A stretch of DNA of 39,702 bases, taken from contig JAFGJO010000030.1 in NCBI GenBank assembly GCA_016929065.1, positions 1 to 39,702 of the forward strand. The letters are read 5' to 3'. A model generated the notes under the pieces. It was not told where the DNA came from. It saw only the letters and a program-made list of their open reading frames with translations, and did not search any database. This document shows positions 8,607 to 15,936 of the stretch, in pieces. Source of the DNA: Spirochaetales bacterium (GTDB lineage: Bacteria; Spirochaetota; Spirochaetia; SZUA-6; RPPD01). The stretch's first letter is position 1; every line of letters begins with the position of its first letter. Made by a program: the position numbers and the translations under genes.

Positions 8607-10322
8607 ATGAGTATTGATATGGAAGAATTTTCAACTTTCGAAAAAATCGTACATGATTTGGGTGATGATGAGCGCCGGGATCTTTTGTCCCGCATTGAAC
8701 AGGGGGCCAAAGTTTCCAGAGAACCGTTGTCGGTTGTTCAGGATGATAAGGGTTCCCGCGATATTGAAGCCGCGTATAAGGAGTTGAGCTTTTTTCAAAG
8801 GATTTTCCTTGCAATCAAGGCATTATTTTCCGGGAAAAACAGCCGCCAGGTTTTTGAAGATGATCTGCTTGTTAAATTAAAAAAACAAATTTCCCGTCAG
8901 ATTCCCCATCTGATTGATGTGAACAATTCTTTTTTTCTTGACCGAATGCGGATTGAGCTTGAATCACTTGCAGAGAGCGCCCGGTTTTTCAAGAAAATGC
9001 TTGATAATGTATTTTCCGACAACAAAAGTGAGTTTATTGCATTTTTGGTACGGGCCGAATGCGAGAAAATATCTCTCGCACTCGAACAGGATACGAATCC
9101 ACGGATGATCATTGGCAGCCGCGGTGTACAGGATGAATCAGATTTAAAGAATCTTATCGAACGGCGGTATAAAGAGATATTGCGGGATTTTCCCGAGGAA
9201 GAAAAGAAACGGATTTATCTTGATTATCAGTCATTCTCCTATCTTAAAGAACTGTCAGATTATGATTTTGATACCATCCTTTCCCGTTTTACCTCCAGTG
9301 GCCGGGCAAATAAAAAAGCGTGCCCGTTTTCGGATATTACAAAGCGTTTTGTCGCACTTGCAGAAATATTAAAAAGCACCCAGATGCCGCCGTCAAAAAG
9401 CGGTTTGAAAGCCCTGTTTCTCTATTCAATGAACACACTCGGCACGGACGATTTAAAAGTGGAAGCGTACATGAAGCAGCGGTATTCGAAGGCAGAGGAA
9501 GCTCTCTCGAAAATCAGGACATTTAATACTGTGATTCCGATGGATCAGCTGGCCAAAATACTGATGAATGATTTCAACTATTCGGTTCAGGGAGTCCGTC
9601 GGGGTGAAGACTGGTTTGTTCTTTTCAAGAAATTCTGGAATGAGCGGATTACCCGGACCTACAAGGATTACTCCCGGGAATTACGCTCGACAAGTATTGT
9701 CCAAAAGGCGGTAAATTATTTTGGCGGACAAAAAGCGCCAATTATCAAGTATTACCATCCGTCTTTTTATCAAACTTCTTTGCGGTGCGCCCATTGGCGC
9801 TCTTTCGCATTTATCAATGGTTTTTACCAGTTCGTGTATGCTCCCAAAATGGCGAACAGTCTGAAGATATTGTTCATTAACGGTGAATTTTATAAAACCG
9901 ACAACCGGATCGAGTTTACCGACACATACAATTTTTTTAATTCATTGCATGATAAAATTGTCCTCTTCGAGAAGAGGATTCATCCTGAAGGTGAAATAGG
10001 AAAGGCAATTGCGGGTGTACAGGATGAAAAGGCCAACGGGGCCCTGCAGGAAAAAAAGACAGCAGTGCTTATGAAAAAAGCCGATGCCGAGGCGCTCTTG
10101 ATTGTAGATAAGGCAATGTCCAATCTCCAGTCCCTGAACAAACTGTTGAACGGAGTTTTATACAGTGAAGCAGGCGGAAAATATGATACGATATCAAATA
10201 TGAGTTATATCGGCGGCAAGGAAAATGAGCTGTTAAAAAAAGAATGGGAGAAATGCATCAGTTTTGCACATGAAGCCTACTCTATATTGAAGGAAATGAG
10301 AATTCTGGAAGCATCAAAATAA
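8607..10322 (+). CDS. Large conserved-type protein of unknown function
   Basis: A 571-aa soluble, charged, mostly helical protein with no signal peptide or convincing membrane span. It resembles uncharacterised spirochaete proteins (possibly the DUF5312 group; recalled, not checked). Visible features are an acidic N-terminus (MEEFSTFEKIVHDLGDDERR), a SFFQRIFLAIKALFSG segment at about 75-95 that may be amphipathic, and a Lys/Glu-rich C-terminal helix region. I see no catalytic motif. The ATG at 8607 follows GGGAGG (8594-8599); an earlier in-frame ATG at 8568 lacks a ribosome site. It lies 73 bp after the NeuB-like gene, possibly the same transcript, and converges with the next gene. Confidence 0.75.
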   Translation: MSIDMEEFSTFEKIVHDLGDDERRDLLSRIEQGAKVSREPLSVVQDDKGSRDIEAAYKELSFFQRIFLAIKALFSGKNSRQVFEDDLLVKLKKQISRQIPHLIDVNNSFFLDRMRIELESLAESARFFKKMLDNVFSDNKSEFIAFLVRAECEKISLALEQDTNPRMIIGSRGVQDESDLKNLIERRYKEILRDFPEEEKKRIYLDYQSFSYLKELSDYDFDTILSRFTSSGRANKKACPFSDITKRFVALAEILKSTQMPPSKSGLKALFLYSMNTLGTDDLKVEAYMKQRYSKAEEALSKIRTFNTVIPMDQLAKILMNDFNYSVQGVRRGEDWFVLFKKFWNERITRTYKDYSRELRSTSIVQKAVNYFGGQKAPIIKYYHPSFYQTSLRCAHWRSFAFINGFYQFVYAPKMANSLKILFINGEFYKTDNRIEFTDTYNFFNSLHDKIVLFEKRIHPEGEIGKAIAGVQDEKANGALQEKKTAVLMKKADAEALLIVDKAMSNLQSLNKLLNGVLYSEAGGKYDTISNMSYIGGKENELLKKEWEKCISFAHEAYSILKEMRILEASK

Positions 10323-10334
10323 TATTCATTGCAG

Positions 10335-11462
10335 TTATTCGGTTTTTTTCACCAGCTCTTCAACCGGGGCAATTGCGACATCAACCTGTCCCCGGACTGT
10401 TGTGGTAAAAATGAATAAACTTCCGTCTTCTGAAAAATGCGGATGCGGATCAATATGGTACATGGCCGGCGGGGTGTGGTGCTCCGGATTGTGGCTGATA
10501 ACCGCCACATCCTTTCCTGTTTTTCGGTTGAAAAAATGTATACTTGATGGACAACCCCGATAAAAACCCTTCAGGGTCCTGTCGCAGGCGAAATATTTGT
10601 CATGATAATTCATTGCATGCCAGTACATACCCGGGAGAACATTTTCCGCACTGCCGCTTTCAATATCGATGCGGACAATGCCCGGTCCGCCGAACAGGTC
10701 AAAATTATTCACCGCATAAATATGTTCTCCGTCGGAATCCCACCACTCGTGTGTCAGGCGGGTGCTGTTTTCAAATAACGGCCGGAGTGCCCCATCCCGG
10801 GATACAAACCAGACCCTGTTGTCATAGCCGAAATGTTCCCCGGTAAGCGGATGATGATAATTGTCCTGGGCTACCATTACCAGATTCTTGTTTGTCGGAG
10901 AGAACTGGGCGTGTTTGAGGTCCCTGGGAAAGGTTTTCCATACAGTGAGTTGCCTGGTCGAAAGCGAGATGGTTCCCCCAAAAGATGTGTCACCGGCGAG
11001 TGAATCAAGAAACAATTCTGACCTGTCGGGAGAAAATGTCAAGTGGGTTGCGATACGCCGGATCAGCCTTCGGCCGTAAAGCTCATCGGGAAGAACTGCA
11101 ATCACTTCGGCTTTGCAGGTTGGATCGGGGCTTCTGTAGCAGAGTGCTTCGCGGGTACACCAGTACACGCCGCCGGTTGCCGGATCAATGACCGGGGATG
11201 CATTGTCGAAAAGTGTTTCAGGAAACTGTGTTACGGTCATTTTCTGCAGATCAGCAACACCAAGTGTTCTGCCGTATTCACGGCTTCCGGCGGGCGGGAA
11301 CGCACAGTAAAACCATAAATACCGGTTATCCGGTGAGATTGTTGTATTGATATAATAAAAACTCTGCTGTACTGGAGCTGCTTTTTTGCTCAGAATATAC
11401 ACAGTGATTCCGGAGACAGGATCGGTATAGGGTTCGAACAGTTTCGCAAAATTGATTTTCAT
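10335..11462 (-). CDS. Oligogalacturonate lyase-like beta-propeller protein
   Basis: The 375-aa protein shows repeated propeller strands (SPDNRYLWFY, FSPDRSELFLD, FSEDGSLFIF) and the layout of oligogalacturonate lyase (Pectate_lyase22 family). It has a middle block with a YHHP / NRVWFVSRDG segment, LTHEWWDSDGEHIYAVN, and a late DPHPHFSEDG where the family places metal-binding histidines. Oligogalacturonate lyase cleaves short pectin oligomers to 4-deoxy-5-keto-uronate in the cytoplasm. No signal peptide is seen, which fits. Other pectin genes are absent here, so the substrate is unproven. I use the ATG at 11462. The longer frame starts with a TTG at 11501 that is itself part of a -35 box. The mRNA would be almost leaderless. 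Confidence 0.7.
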   Translation of the reverse strand: MKINFAKLFEPYTDPVSGITVYILSKKAAPVQQSFYYINTTISPDNRYLWFYCAFPPAGSREYGRTLGVADLQKMTVTQFPETLFDNASPVIDPATGGVYWCTREALCYRSPDPTCKAEVIAVLPDELYGRRLIRRIATHLTFSPDRSELFLDSLAGDTSFGGTISLSTRQLTVWKTFPRDLKHAQFSPTNKNLVMVAQDNYHHPLTGEHFGYDNRVWFVSRDGALRPLFENSTRLTHEWWDSDGEHIYAVNNFDLFGGPGIVRIDIESGSAENVLPGMYWHAMNYHDKYFACDRTLKGFYRGCPSSIHFFNRKTGKDVAVISHNPEHHTPPAMYHIDPHPHFSEDGSLFIFTTTVRGQVDVAIAPVEELVKKTE

Positions 11463-11472
11463 ACGCGATATA

Positions 11473-11501
11473 AATATCGGAGGAAAGACTTTTTTTGTCA
11501 A
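11473..11501 (-). promoter_or_regulatory. Sigma-70-type promoter of the propeller gene
   Basis: On the minus strand a perfect TTGACA (11501-11496) stands 17 bp from GATATT (11478-11473). The ATG at 11462 begins 10 bases after the -10 box, so the transcript would carry at most a few leader bases. Confidence 0.65.
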
Positions 11502-11557
11502 GTTGTCGAGCGGGTATGAAAAACAATTAAAAAGAATGGTAATTCTACTATTTATTT

Positions 11558-11573
11558 CTATAATTTATTATAG
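11558..11573 (+). promoter_or_regulatory. TATAAT box inside a perfect palindrome
   Basis: CTATAAT and ATTATAG flank two T bases, giving a 16-bp perfect inverted repeat that contains TATAAT (11559-11564). It lies about 45 bp before the barrel gene's ATG. No clear -35 is present at 16-18 bp, so a regulator bound at the palindrome may act here. Confidence 0.5.
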
Positions 11574-11617
11574 AGTAGTGAACGTTGCTCTAATTTAAAC
11601 TTACAAAAGGAGTGAGT

Positions 11618-12202
11618 ATGAAGAAAATTATTTTTGTAGCCTTTTTAAGCCTGGTACTGCTTGTCGGAGCAAGTGCACAGAGTGAAACCGGAGGGAAGGC
11701 CGGGCAGATTTATTTGGGATTGAATCTAAACTCCGGGGAAAACCAGGAAGGTCTTACACCCGGACCAATCGGAATCTTCTATGGTGTCGTAGAGGATACT
11801 AGTCTATTTGTAATAAATGCTACTGCAGAGGCCGGATATTGTGTCATTGACGGATTATTTATTTCTGCTGTAGTTTTTGCAAATTTTATGGCTTATGATG
11901 GGAATGATCCGTTGCTGTCTTTGGGAGTCGGAGCAGGGATCGGCTATATTTTCGATATCGGCGGTTCAATTGCCCCTTTTATACAGCTAAATGGAATGTA
12001 TCTTGTGTTGGAAAATGGTTCCGCGTTGGGAGCCTACATGGGCTTTAAAGTGATGCCGATTGCCGGTATTAAAGTATTTTTTAATTCAGTAGTTGCTTTG
12101 GATCTTGGAGCGTTTTTCAGCTATTCAATGTTATTGAGGGATAGCGACGAAGCTACATTGATGTTCGGTGGACTCCGCCTTGGTGTTGATTTATTTCTAT
12201 AA
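11618..12202 (+). CDS. Small outer-membrane beta-barrel-like protein
   Basis: A 194-aa exported protein. Residues 1-20 are a classical signal peptide (MKKIIFVAFLSLVLLVGASA, then QSE). The rest alternates hydrophobic and polar residues in 8-10 strand-like segments rich in Gly, Tyr and Phe (for example LGVGAGIGYIFDIGG, LGAYMGFKVMPIAGIKVFF, LMFGGLRLGVDLFL), typical of small outer-membrane barrels. I cannot name a family. The ATG follows AAGGAG at good spacing; a GTG six bases earlier is less likely. It has a single-gene layout: promoter with palindrome in front, strong terminator behind. Confidence 0.7.
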   Translation: MKKIIFVAFLSLVLLVGASAQSETGGKAGQIYLGLNLNSGENQEGLTPGPIGIFYGVVEDTSLFVINATAEAGYCVIDGLFISAVVFANFMAYDGNDPLLSLGVGAGIGYIFDIGGSIAPFIQLNGMYLVLENGSALGAYMGFKVMPIAGIKVFFNSVVALDLGAFFSYSMLLRDSDEATLMFGGLRLGVDLFL

Positions 12203-12217
12203 GAATTTGACGATGTT

Positions 12218-12244
12218 AAAAGACCGGTCCCGGCCGGTCTTTTT
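12218..12244 (+). terminator. Rho-independent terminator
   Basis: AGACCGG (12221-12227) pairs with CCGGTCT (12234-12240), with flanking AAA/TTT extending the stem and a T run to 12244. It terminates the barrel gene. Confidence 0.85.
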
Positions 12245-12459
12245 GTTAGATGGGAATTATGAAAAAATAAGAAAAAAAAAGAAAAATATTTGAATTTTCT
12301 GCGAGTGATTTTCCCTTCCTTTACGATGTATTATGTAAAAAGCAATGAAATGTGTTACTTTTTTTGCTTTTATGCTACAATAAAAAGTAGACAAAAAGGA
12401 ACTTTTAGGCTGGCGCGCGGCTTGGCAGTTAAAAAAGCACAGGAAAAGGATGGGAAAAA

Positions 12460-14049
12460 ATGAAAAAAATACAAAGCACAAAGTTAACGGTCTTTTTTGT
12501 CATGTTATCAACAGGCGCGTTTCTTTTAACCGGTTGTGATAATATGTTTTCACCGGGAGATGTAACCGATGTAAATACTGTCATTCGTGGGATGAATTAT
12601 TTTGACCAGCCGGAACCAATAGATTTGGGAATAACCGAGGGGCCGATTGAGGATGGTGACCCGGCACATCCGGACAGGCCGGAAGATTTGCCGGGAAAAG
12701 ATACACTGGTATATAAAGTGACTGATGCTGATGAATGGGAAGACCTTCTTCTTATGAATCCTTCTTCACCAACTATCTGGGTTGGATCAATTCTTGACGG
12801 TAACAGTATAACAACCGGTGAATACCGCCCCATTACGGCAGAACGGGCACCCATGACAATTTCAATAAGTACGATTAAGGTTTCAGCCTCAGATACTATC
12901 AATGACGTCGCTGCTGTGGTTGAACACCCTTCTTTGGGAAATGTCAGAACTGCTTTTAACAATTTACTGGGGACTGATCCTGATACAATTGTATGTACGC
13001 CATTATCAACCTCTTATAGTGCCCACAGTGTAAACTCTGTATCACAGACAAGTATGGCCCTTGGTTTAAACTACAGTGGCTGGGGAGCATCGGTATCCGC
13101 ATCACTTGATTTTTCTACTACACGGAAAAGGACCCAAATGGTAGCAAAATTTATGCAGGTTTGCTATACCGTTGATGTTGATATTACAACAGGTGGGCCT
13201 GATTCATATTTTGCGAATGGAGTTACCTGGAATGACATTAGAGGAAGTATCGCTGGTGATGTCTCGCCGGTGATTGTTTCAAGTGTCAAATATGGCAGAA
13301 TGGGCCTTTTCAGACTGGAATCTGATTTCAATGAAACACAAGTAAGGGGAGCTATAGAAGCAGGATTTTCAAGTTTTGCTGGATCGGGATCAGTTTCTGT
13401 CTCTGCAGAACAGCAGGATATACTCGATTCTTTATCCATTAATGTTTTATTGTTTGGAGGCAACTCGGAAACATCATCAACTGTGATAAATGGGTATGAA
13501 GGATTTTGTACCTGGATATCAAGTATGAACGAAGAATGTCCATTTTTGGATGCGGTACCCCTTTCTTACACATTATCATATTTGAAAGATGCATCTGCTG
13601 CGAGAGTAGTGCTCGCAAGTGAATATTATAAACGAGTTGTTGTGGGTGAAGATAGTGGTATTAACTCAATTAAATTAGCTTCCATTTATAATTATGAAAT
13701 AGCCCCGGATTTTTCAGAGGATTTAAATCTGACAGTGAGTTTTTCAAAACATTATGCAGGTATTGGAACTGTTGGAGATTCGATAATTTTTACTCGTAGG
13801 TATAATTCTTCTACACTTGGTAATATTGATGAAGGGACTGTATCTACTGATATAACTATTCCATTTAATGAAGGGTATTCATTAAGTGATACTTTTCTTG
13901 TAATTGATATCATAATGGATTTTACGGGTGGCTCTGGGTATGACAGGACCTACCGAAATTATGTTCCACTATCATGGTTTAATACTGACACATTTGATTA
14001 TACAATTGCGGATTTTGTTTTACACTTTGAAGGTTTTGGAGAAGAGTAG
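12460..14049 (+). CDS. Lipoprotein resembling cholesterol-dependent cytolysins (CDC-like)
   Basis: A 529-aa lipoprotein: signal peptide with lipobox LLTGC, lipidated Cys26. Residues about 95-395 follow the pore-forming core (domains 1-3) of thiol-activated cytolysins. A WVGSILDGNSITTGEYRPI segment matches the region before the first strands. Next come a block ending in FMQVCYTVDVD (231-241), then NGVTWNDIRG and SPVIVSSVKYGRMGLFRLES, a variable stretch, and LFGGNSE with the paired glycines G333-G334. The last part is PLSYTLSYLKDASAARVV. The family oligomerises on membranes and opens large pores. The cholesterol-binding undecapeptide (ECTGLAWEWWR) is missing; the last ~130 residues form a different, AT-rich-coded domain. 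It is best compared with CDC-like proteins of Bacteroidota. AAGGATGGG precedes the ATG. Homology is read by eye; a remote search should confirm it. Confidence 0.75.
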   Translation: MKKIQSTKLTVFFVMLSTGAFLLTGCDNMFSPGDVTDVNTVIRGMNYFDQPEPIDLGITEGPIEDGDPAHPDRPEDLPGKDTLVYKVTDADEWEDLLLMNPSSPTIWVGSILDGNSITTGEYRPITAERAPMTISISTIKVSASDTINDVAAVVEHPSLGNVRTAFNNLLGTDPDTIVCTPLSTSYSAHSVNSVSQTSMALGLNYSGWGASVSASLDFSTTRKRTQMVAKFMQVCYTVDVDITTGGPDSYFANGVTWNDIRGSIAGDVSPVIVSSVKYGRMGLFRLESDFNETQVRGAIEAGFSSFAGSGSVSVSAEQQDILDSLSINVLLFGGNSETSSTVINGYEGFCTWISSMNEECPFLDAVPLSYTLSYLKDASAARVVLASEYYKRVVVGEDSGINSIKLASIYNYEIAPDFSEDLNLTVSFSKHYAGIGTVGDSIIFTRRYNSSTLGNIDEGTVSTDITIPFNEGYSLSDTFLVIDIIMDFTGGSGYDRTYRNYVPLSWFNTDTFDYTIADFVLHFEGFGEE

Positions 14050-14113
14050 TAAACGATATTTTTGATTTTATCTTTCATATGTCTGTTTCATTTTAATATA
14101 TAAAGTATTGTCA

Positions 14114-14150
14114 CCCCGCACTCAATCACCGATTGAGTGCGGGGTTTTTT
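14114..14150 (+). terminator. Rho-independent terminator
   Basis: A perfect 14-bp stem (14114-14127 with 14131-14144, loop ACC) is followed by six T. It separates the cytolysin-like gene from the tRNA. Confidence 0.92.
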
Positions 14151-14153
14151 ATC

Positions 14154-14182
14154 TTGCCTCATTTATCATTTTTTACTACAAT
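14154..14182 (+). promoter_or_regulatory. Promoter of tRNA-Thr
   Basis: TTGCCT (14154-14159) and TACAAT (14177-14182) are 17 bp apart. The tRNA begins 14 bases downstream, which leaves a short 5' leader for RNase P to remove. Confidence 0.65.
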
Positions 14183-14196
14183 CGGTTTTTATACAC

Positions 14197-14268
14197 GCCA
14201 GAATAGCTCAGGGGTAGAGCAACGCTCTCGTAAAGCGTGGGTCTCGGGTTCAATTCCCGATTCTGGCT
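14197..14268 (+). tRNA. tRNA-Thr, anticodon CGU
   Basis: All four arms can be drawn: acceptor GCCAGAA/TTCTGGC, D arm GCTC/GAGC, anticodon stem ACGCT/AGCGT with loop CTCGTAA (anticodon CGT, reading ACG), five-base variable loop, and TCGGG/CCCGA with TTCAATT. The 72 nt end in discriminator T, and CCA is not encoded. Confidence 0.95.
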
Positions 14269-14277
14269 ATTTTTGAA

Positions 14278-14404
14278 TTCCTGCAAATCCTTCAGAGGTG
14301 TATAAATAACGAGATATTTTTTTGCCCCATACGTTCGGAGATGACTCACGCATGGGACGAAAAAAAATATCTCGTTTCAAGACAAATTTAAGGATTTGCA
14401 GGAA
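14278..14404. repeat. Large inverted repeat behind the tRNA
   Basis: Two perfect stems are nested: 14278-14292 with 14390-14404 (15 bp) and 14318-14333 with 14361-14376 (16 bp), plus a short CCCAT/ATGGG pair near the apex. The whole can form a 127-nt cruciform or a long RNA hairpin. It starts ten bases after the tRNA. It may be a miniature mobile element or a structured RNA; there is no coding potential. Confidence 0.7.
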
Positions 14405-14535
14405 ATTTATCAATAGTTGAATCTACTGGTGGGGTAGATTTTTCTTTAAGTGGAAACGAAAAAAATATCTTGGCGTATGATTTACTCAGTGAAGAAATTG
14501 CAGGAAATTTGTCAATAGTCGAATCTGCTGGTGGG
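14398..14535. repeat. 36-bp direct repeat, two copies 102 bp apart
   Basis: Copies at 14398-14433 and 14500-14535 differ at three positions. Each is preceded by an ACGAAAAAAATATCT stretch (14357 onward and 14456 onward), so a degenerate unit of about 100 bp seems to have been duplicated. The first copy overlaps the right arm of the large inverted repeat. No other content is seen between 14404 and 14630. Confidence 0.65.
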
Positions 14536-14631
14536 ACACTGTCCTTCCTGTAAATCCTGGCTTTTCTTCTTTCTTTTTCGTGATTTCTTGTTTTCCTTAG
14601 ATGGCTTCTTCCTTTTTTTTCTGTTATTCCG

Positions 14632-14637
14632 TATACT
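14632..14637 (+). promoter_or_regulatory. -10 box next to the CYTH gene start
   Basis: TATACT ends nine bases before the ATG at 14647. The -35 region at the right distance (TTCCTT) is weak. No Shine-Dalgarno is present, so the transcript would be nearly leaderless. Confidence 0.4.
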
Positions 14638-14646
14638 GTTTTCATT

Positions 14647-15126
14647 ATGGCAAAAGAAATTGAAAAAAAATACCTTGTCACCAGTGACGGGTACACGCAG
14701 AATGCAAAAAAAGAACATCTGGTGCAGGGATATCTTTGTCTTGAACCGTCAAAAGCAGTACGGGTTCGCATGGGTGGCGGAAAAGCATTTCTTACCATTA
14801 AAACGCTGGCGGATCCAGAAAAAACACTGATGACCCGCAACGAATTCGAGTATGAAATCCCCATGGCTGATGGTGAAAAACTGCTTTCCATGTGTATTGG
14901 CTCGGTGATAAAAAAAAACCGGTATACTGTCGAGTGTAAAGGGCATGTATGGGAAGTGGATGTCTTTGAGGGTGCCAACAAAGGCCTTGTTGTCGCGGAA
15001 ATCGAACTCTCTGCAGAAGACGAACCGTTTGACAAACCGGATTGGGTAGGTCCGGATGTCACCGAAGACCGCAGGTTTTTGAATGTTGCGCTTGCCCTCA
15101 ATCCCTATACTGCCTGGAAGGACTGA
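14647..15126 (+). CDS. CYTH-domain protein (triphosphate tunnel phosphatase-like)
   Basis: The CYTH/triphosphate tunnel fold binds triphosphates in an eight-strand tunnel; characterised members hydrolyse inorganic or thiamine triphosphate or make cAMP. The 159-aa protein is a single stand-alone domain. It starts with the defining ExExK motif (E4, E6, K8 in EIEKKYLV) and has alternating basic and acidic tunnel strands (AVRVRMGGGKAFLTIK, NEFEYEIP, KNRYTVECKG, VDVFEGANKGLVVAEIEL). The class (triphosphatase or class IV cyclase) cannot be settled, though the window's several cNMP-binding proteins make cAMP a fair alternative. The start is fixed by the motif at residue 4. Confidence 0.87.
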   Translation: MAKEIEKKYLVTSDGYTQNAKKEHLVQGYLCLEPSKAVRVRMGGGKAFLTIKTLADPEKTLMTRNEFEYEIPMADGEKLLSMCIGSVIKKNRYTVECKGHVWEVDVFEGANKGLVVAEIELSAEDEPFDKPDWVGPDVTEDRRFLNVALALNPYTAWKD

Positions 15127-15256
15127 TTTTTGCGGACTTGAGGGAAAGGCTCGTCTTGTGCCGATTATATAAAAGTGAGGCCTACAGGGCGGGATATTAT
15201 GTGAAGGGAAAAGGTATGACACGTATTTTATGTGGATCTGCCGAAAGAGAAATTCA

Positions 15257-15934
15257 ATGAGAAAACTGATACTGTTGCTTTTATTGTTTTCAGCATTTAC
15301 TGCTGTTGCGGAAACGCAATTTACTGTGGAGTTTATGGAAAAGCATATAACCCAGATTGGAAAAGATCATGAAGGGTGTATTGCCCTCGGCTGGTCGAAA
15401 TCCGGGGACATTGTCTTTGCGACAATAGTTGAGCCTGATGAGCCTGTCGGCGGTTTTCATGTAGATGTCATTGTATTTAATACCGTCCATGATTTTCAGG
15501 TTGTATCCTTTCGGGTAAAATCGCCAACACAGGAGCTGCTTGATATTCAAAACACAAAGAAGGCTGTTGACTATTTGAATAAAAATAAATTCACTCCTGA
15601 CTATCAGGTTCTCCGGAAATTTCCACTGGCTTACAACAATGATTCATACTCGATAGGGGTATTTACGTTGCGGGAATCCATAAAACAGAAGAGAAATTTG
15701 AAGCTGCACGCGGAAAAATCCGGTGCGTTTAAACCGCTTGATGTTTCTGCGGGTGCGGACAGGGTTGTGGGTTTTTTTAAGAGCCCGTTCGAGAACCGCA
15801 TCGCGATTTGCTGGTATGTGCCGCCGATGGGCGGACCGGCAGAATCAAACATGGGCGGAGGATACTATGCGCTCTCTGGCTGTCATATGGATACCGGCTT
15901 CGAAAAACCTGATGAGGACAAAAATGTAAATTGA
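15257..15934 (+). CDS. Secreted protein of unknown function
   Basis: A 225-aa protein with a clear Sec signal peptide (MRKLILLLLLFSAFTAVA, cleavage near residue 18-19) and no lipobox. The mature part has short beta-like segments (GHDEG-type, DVIVFNTVHDFQVVSFRVKS, RIAICWYVPPMGG) and a Gly-rich end (MGGGYYALSGCHMDTG). I do not recognise the family. The ATG at 15257 begins the signal peptide; a longer in-frame start at 15230 would spoil it. It is convergent with aroC, with two bases between stops, and has no visible terminator. Confidence 0.65.
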   Translation: MRKLILLLLLFSAFTAVAETQFTVEFMEKHITQIGKDHEGCIALGWSKSGDIVFATIVEPDEPVGGFHVDVIVFNTVHDFQVVSFRVKSPTQELLDIQNTKKAVDYLNKNKFTPDYQVLRKFPLAYNNDSYSIGVFTLRESIKQKRNLKLHAEKSGAFKPLDVSAGADRVVGFFKSPFENRIAICWYVPPMGGPAESNMGGGYYALSGCHMDTGFEKPDEDKNVN

Positions 15935-15936
15935 AC

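Noticed and set aside
11463..11501. TTG start extending the propeller protein by 13 residues
   Set aside because: The TTG is the first part of a perfect TTGACA -35 box, and the added residues do not fit the family.
12411..12426. Sigma-54-like TGGCGCG-N4-TTGGC before the cytolysin-like gene
   Set aside because: The spacing fits but the essential -12 GC is GG and the -24 box has a mismatch. A TACAAT at 12376-12381 is an alternative. Too weak to list as a promoter.
14388..15101. 237-codon minus-strand frame across the CYTH gene and the repeats
   Set aside because: It runs antisense through a clear CYTH domain; its repeated PPVDSTIDKFPA text is only the translation of the direct DNA repeats.
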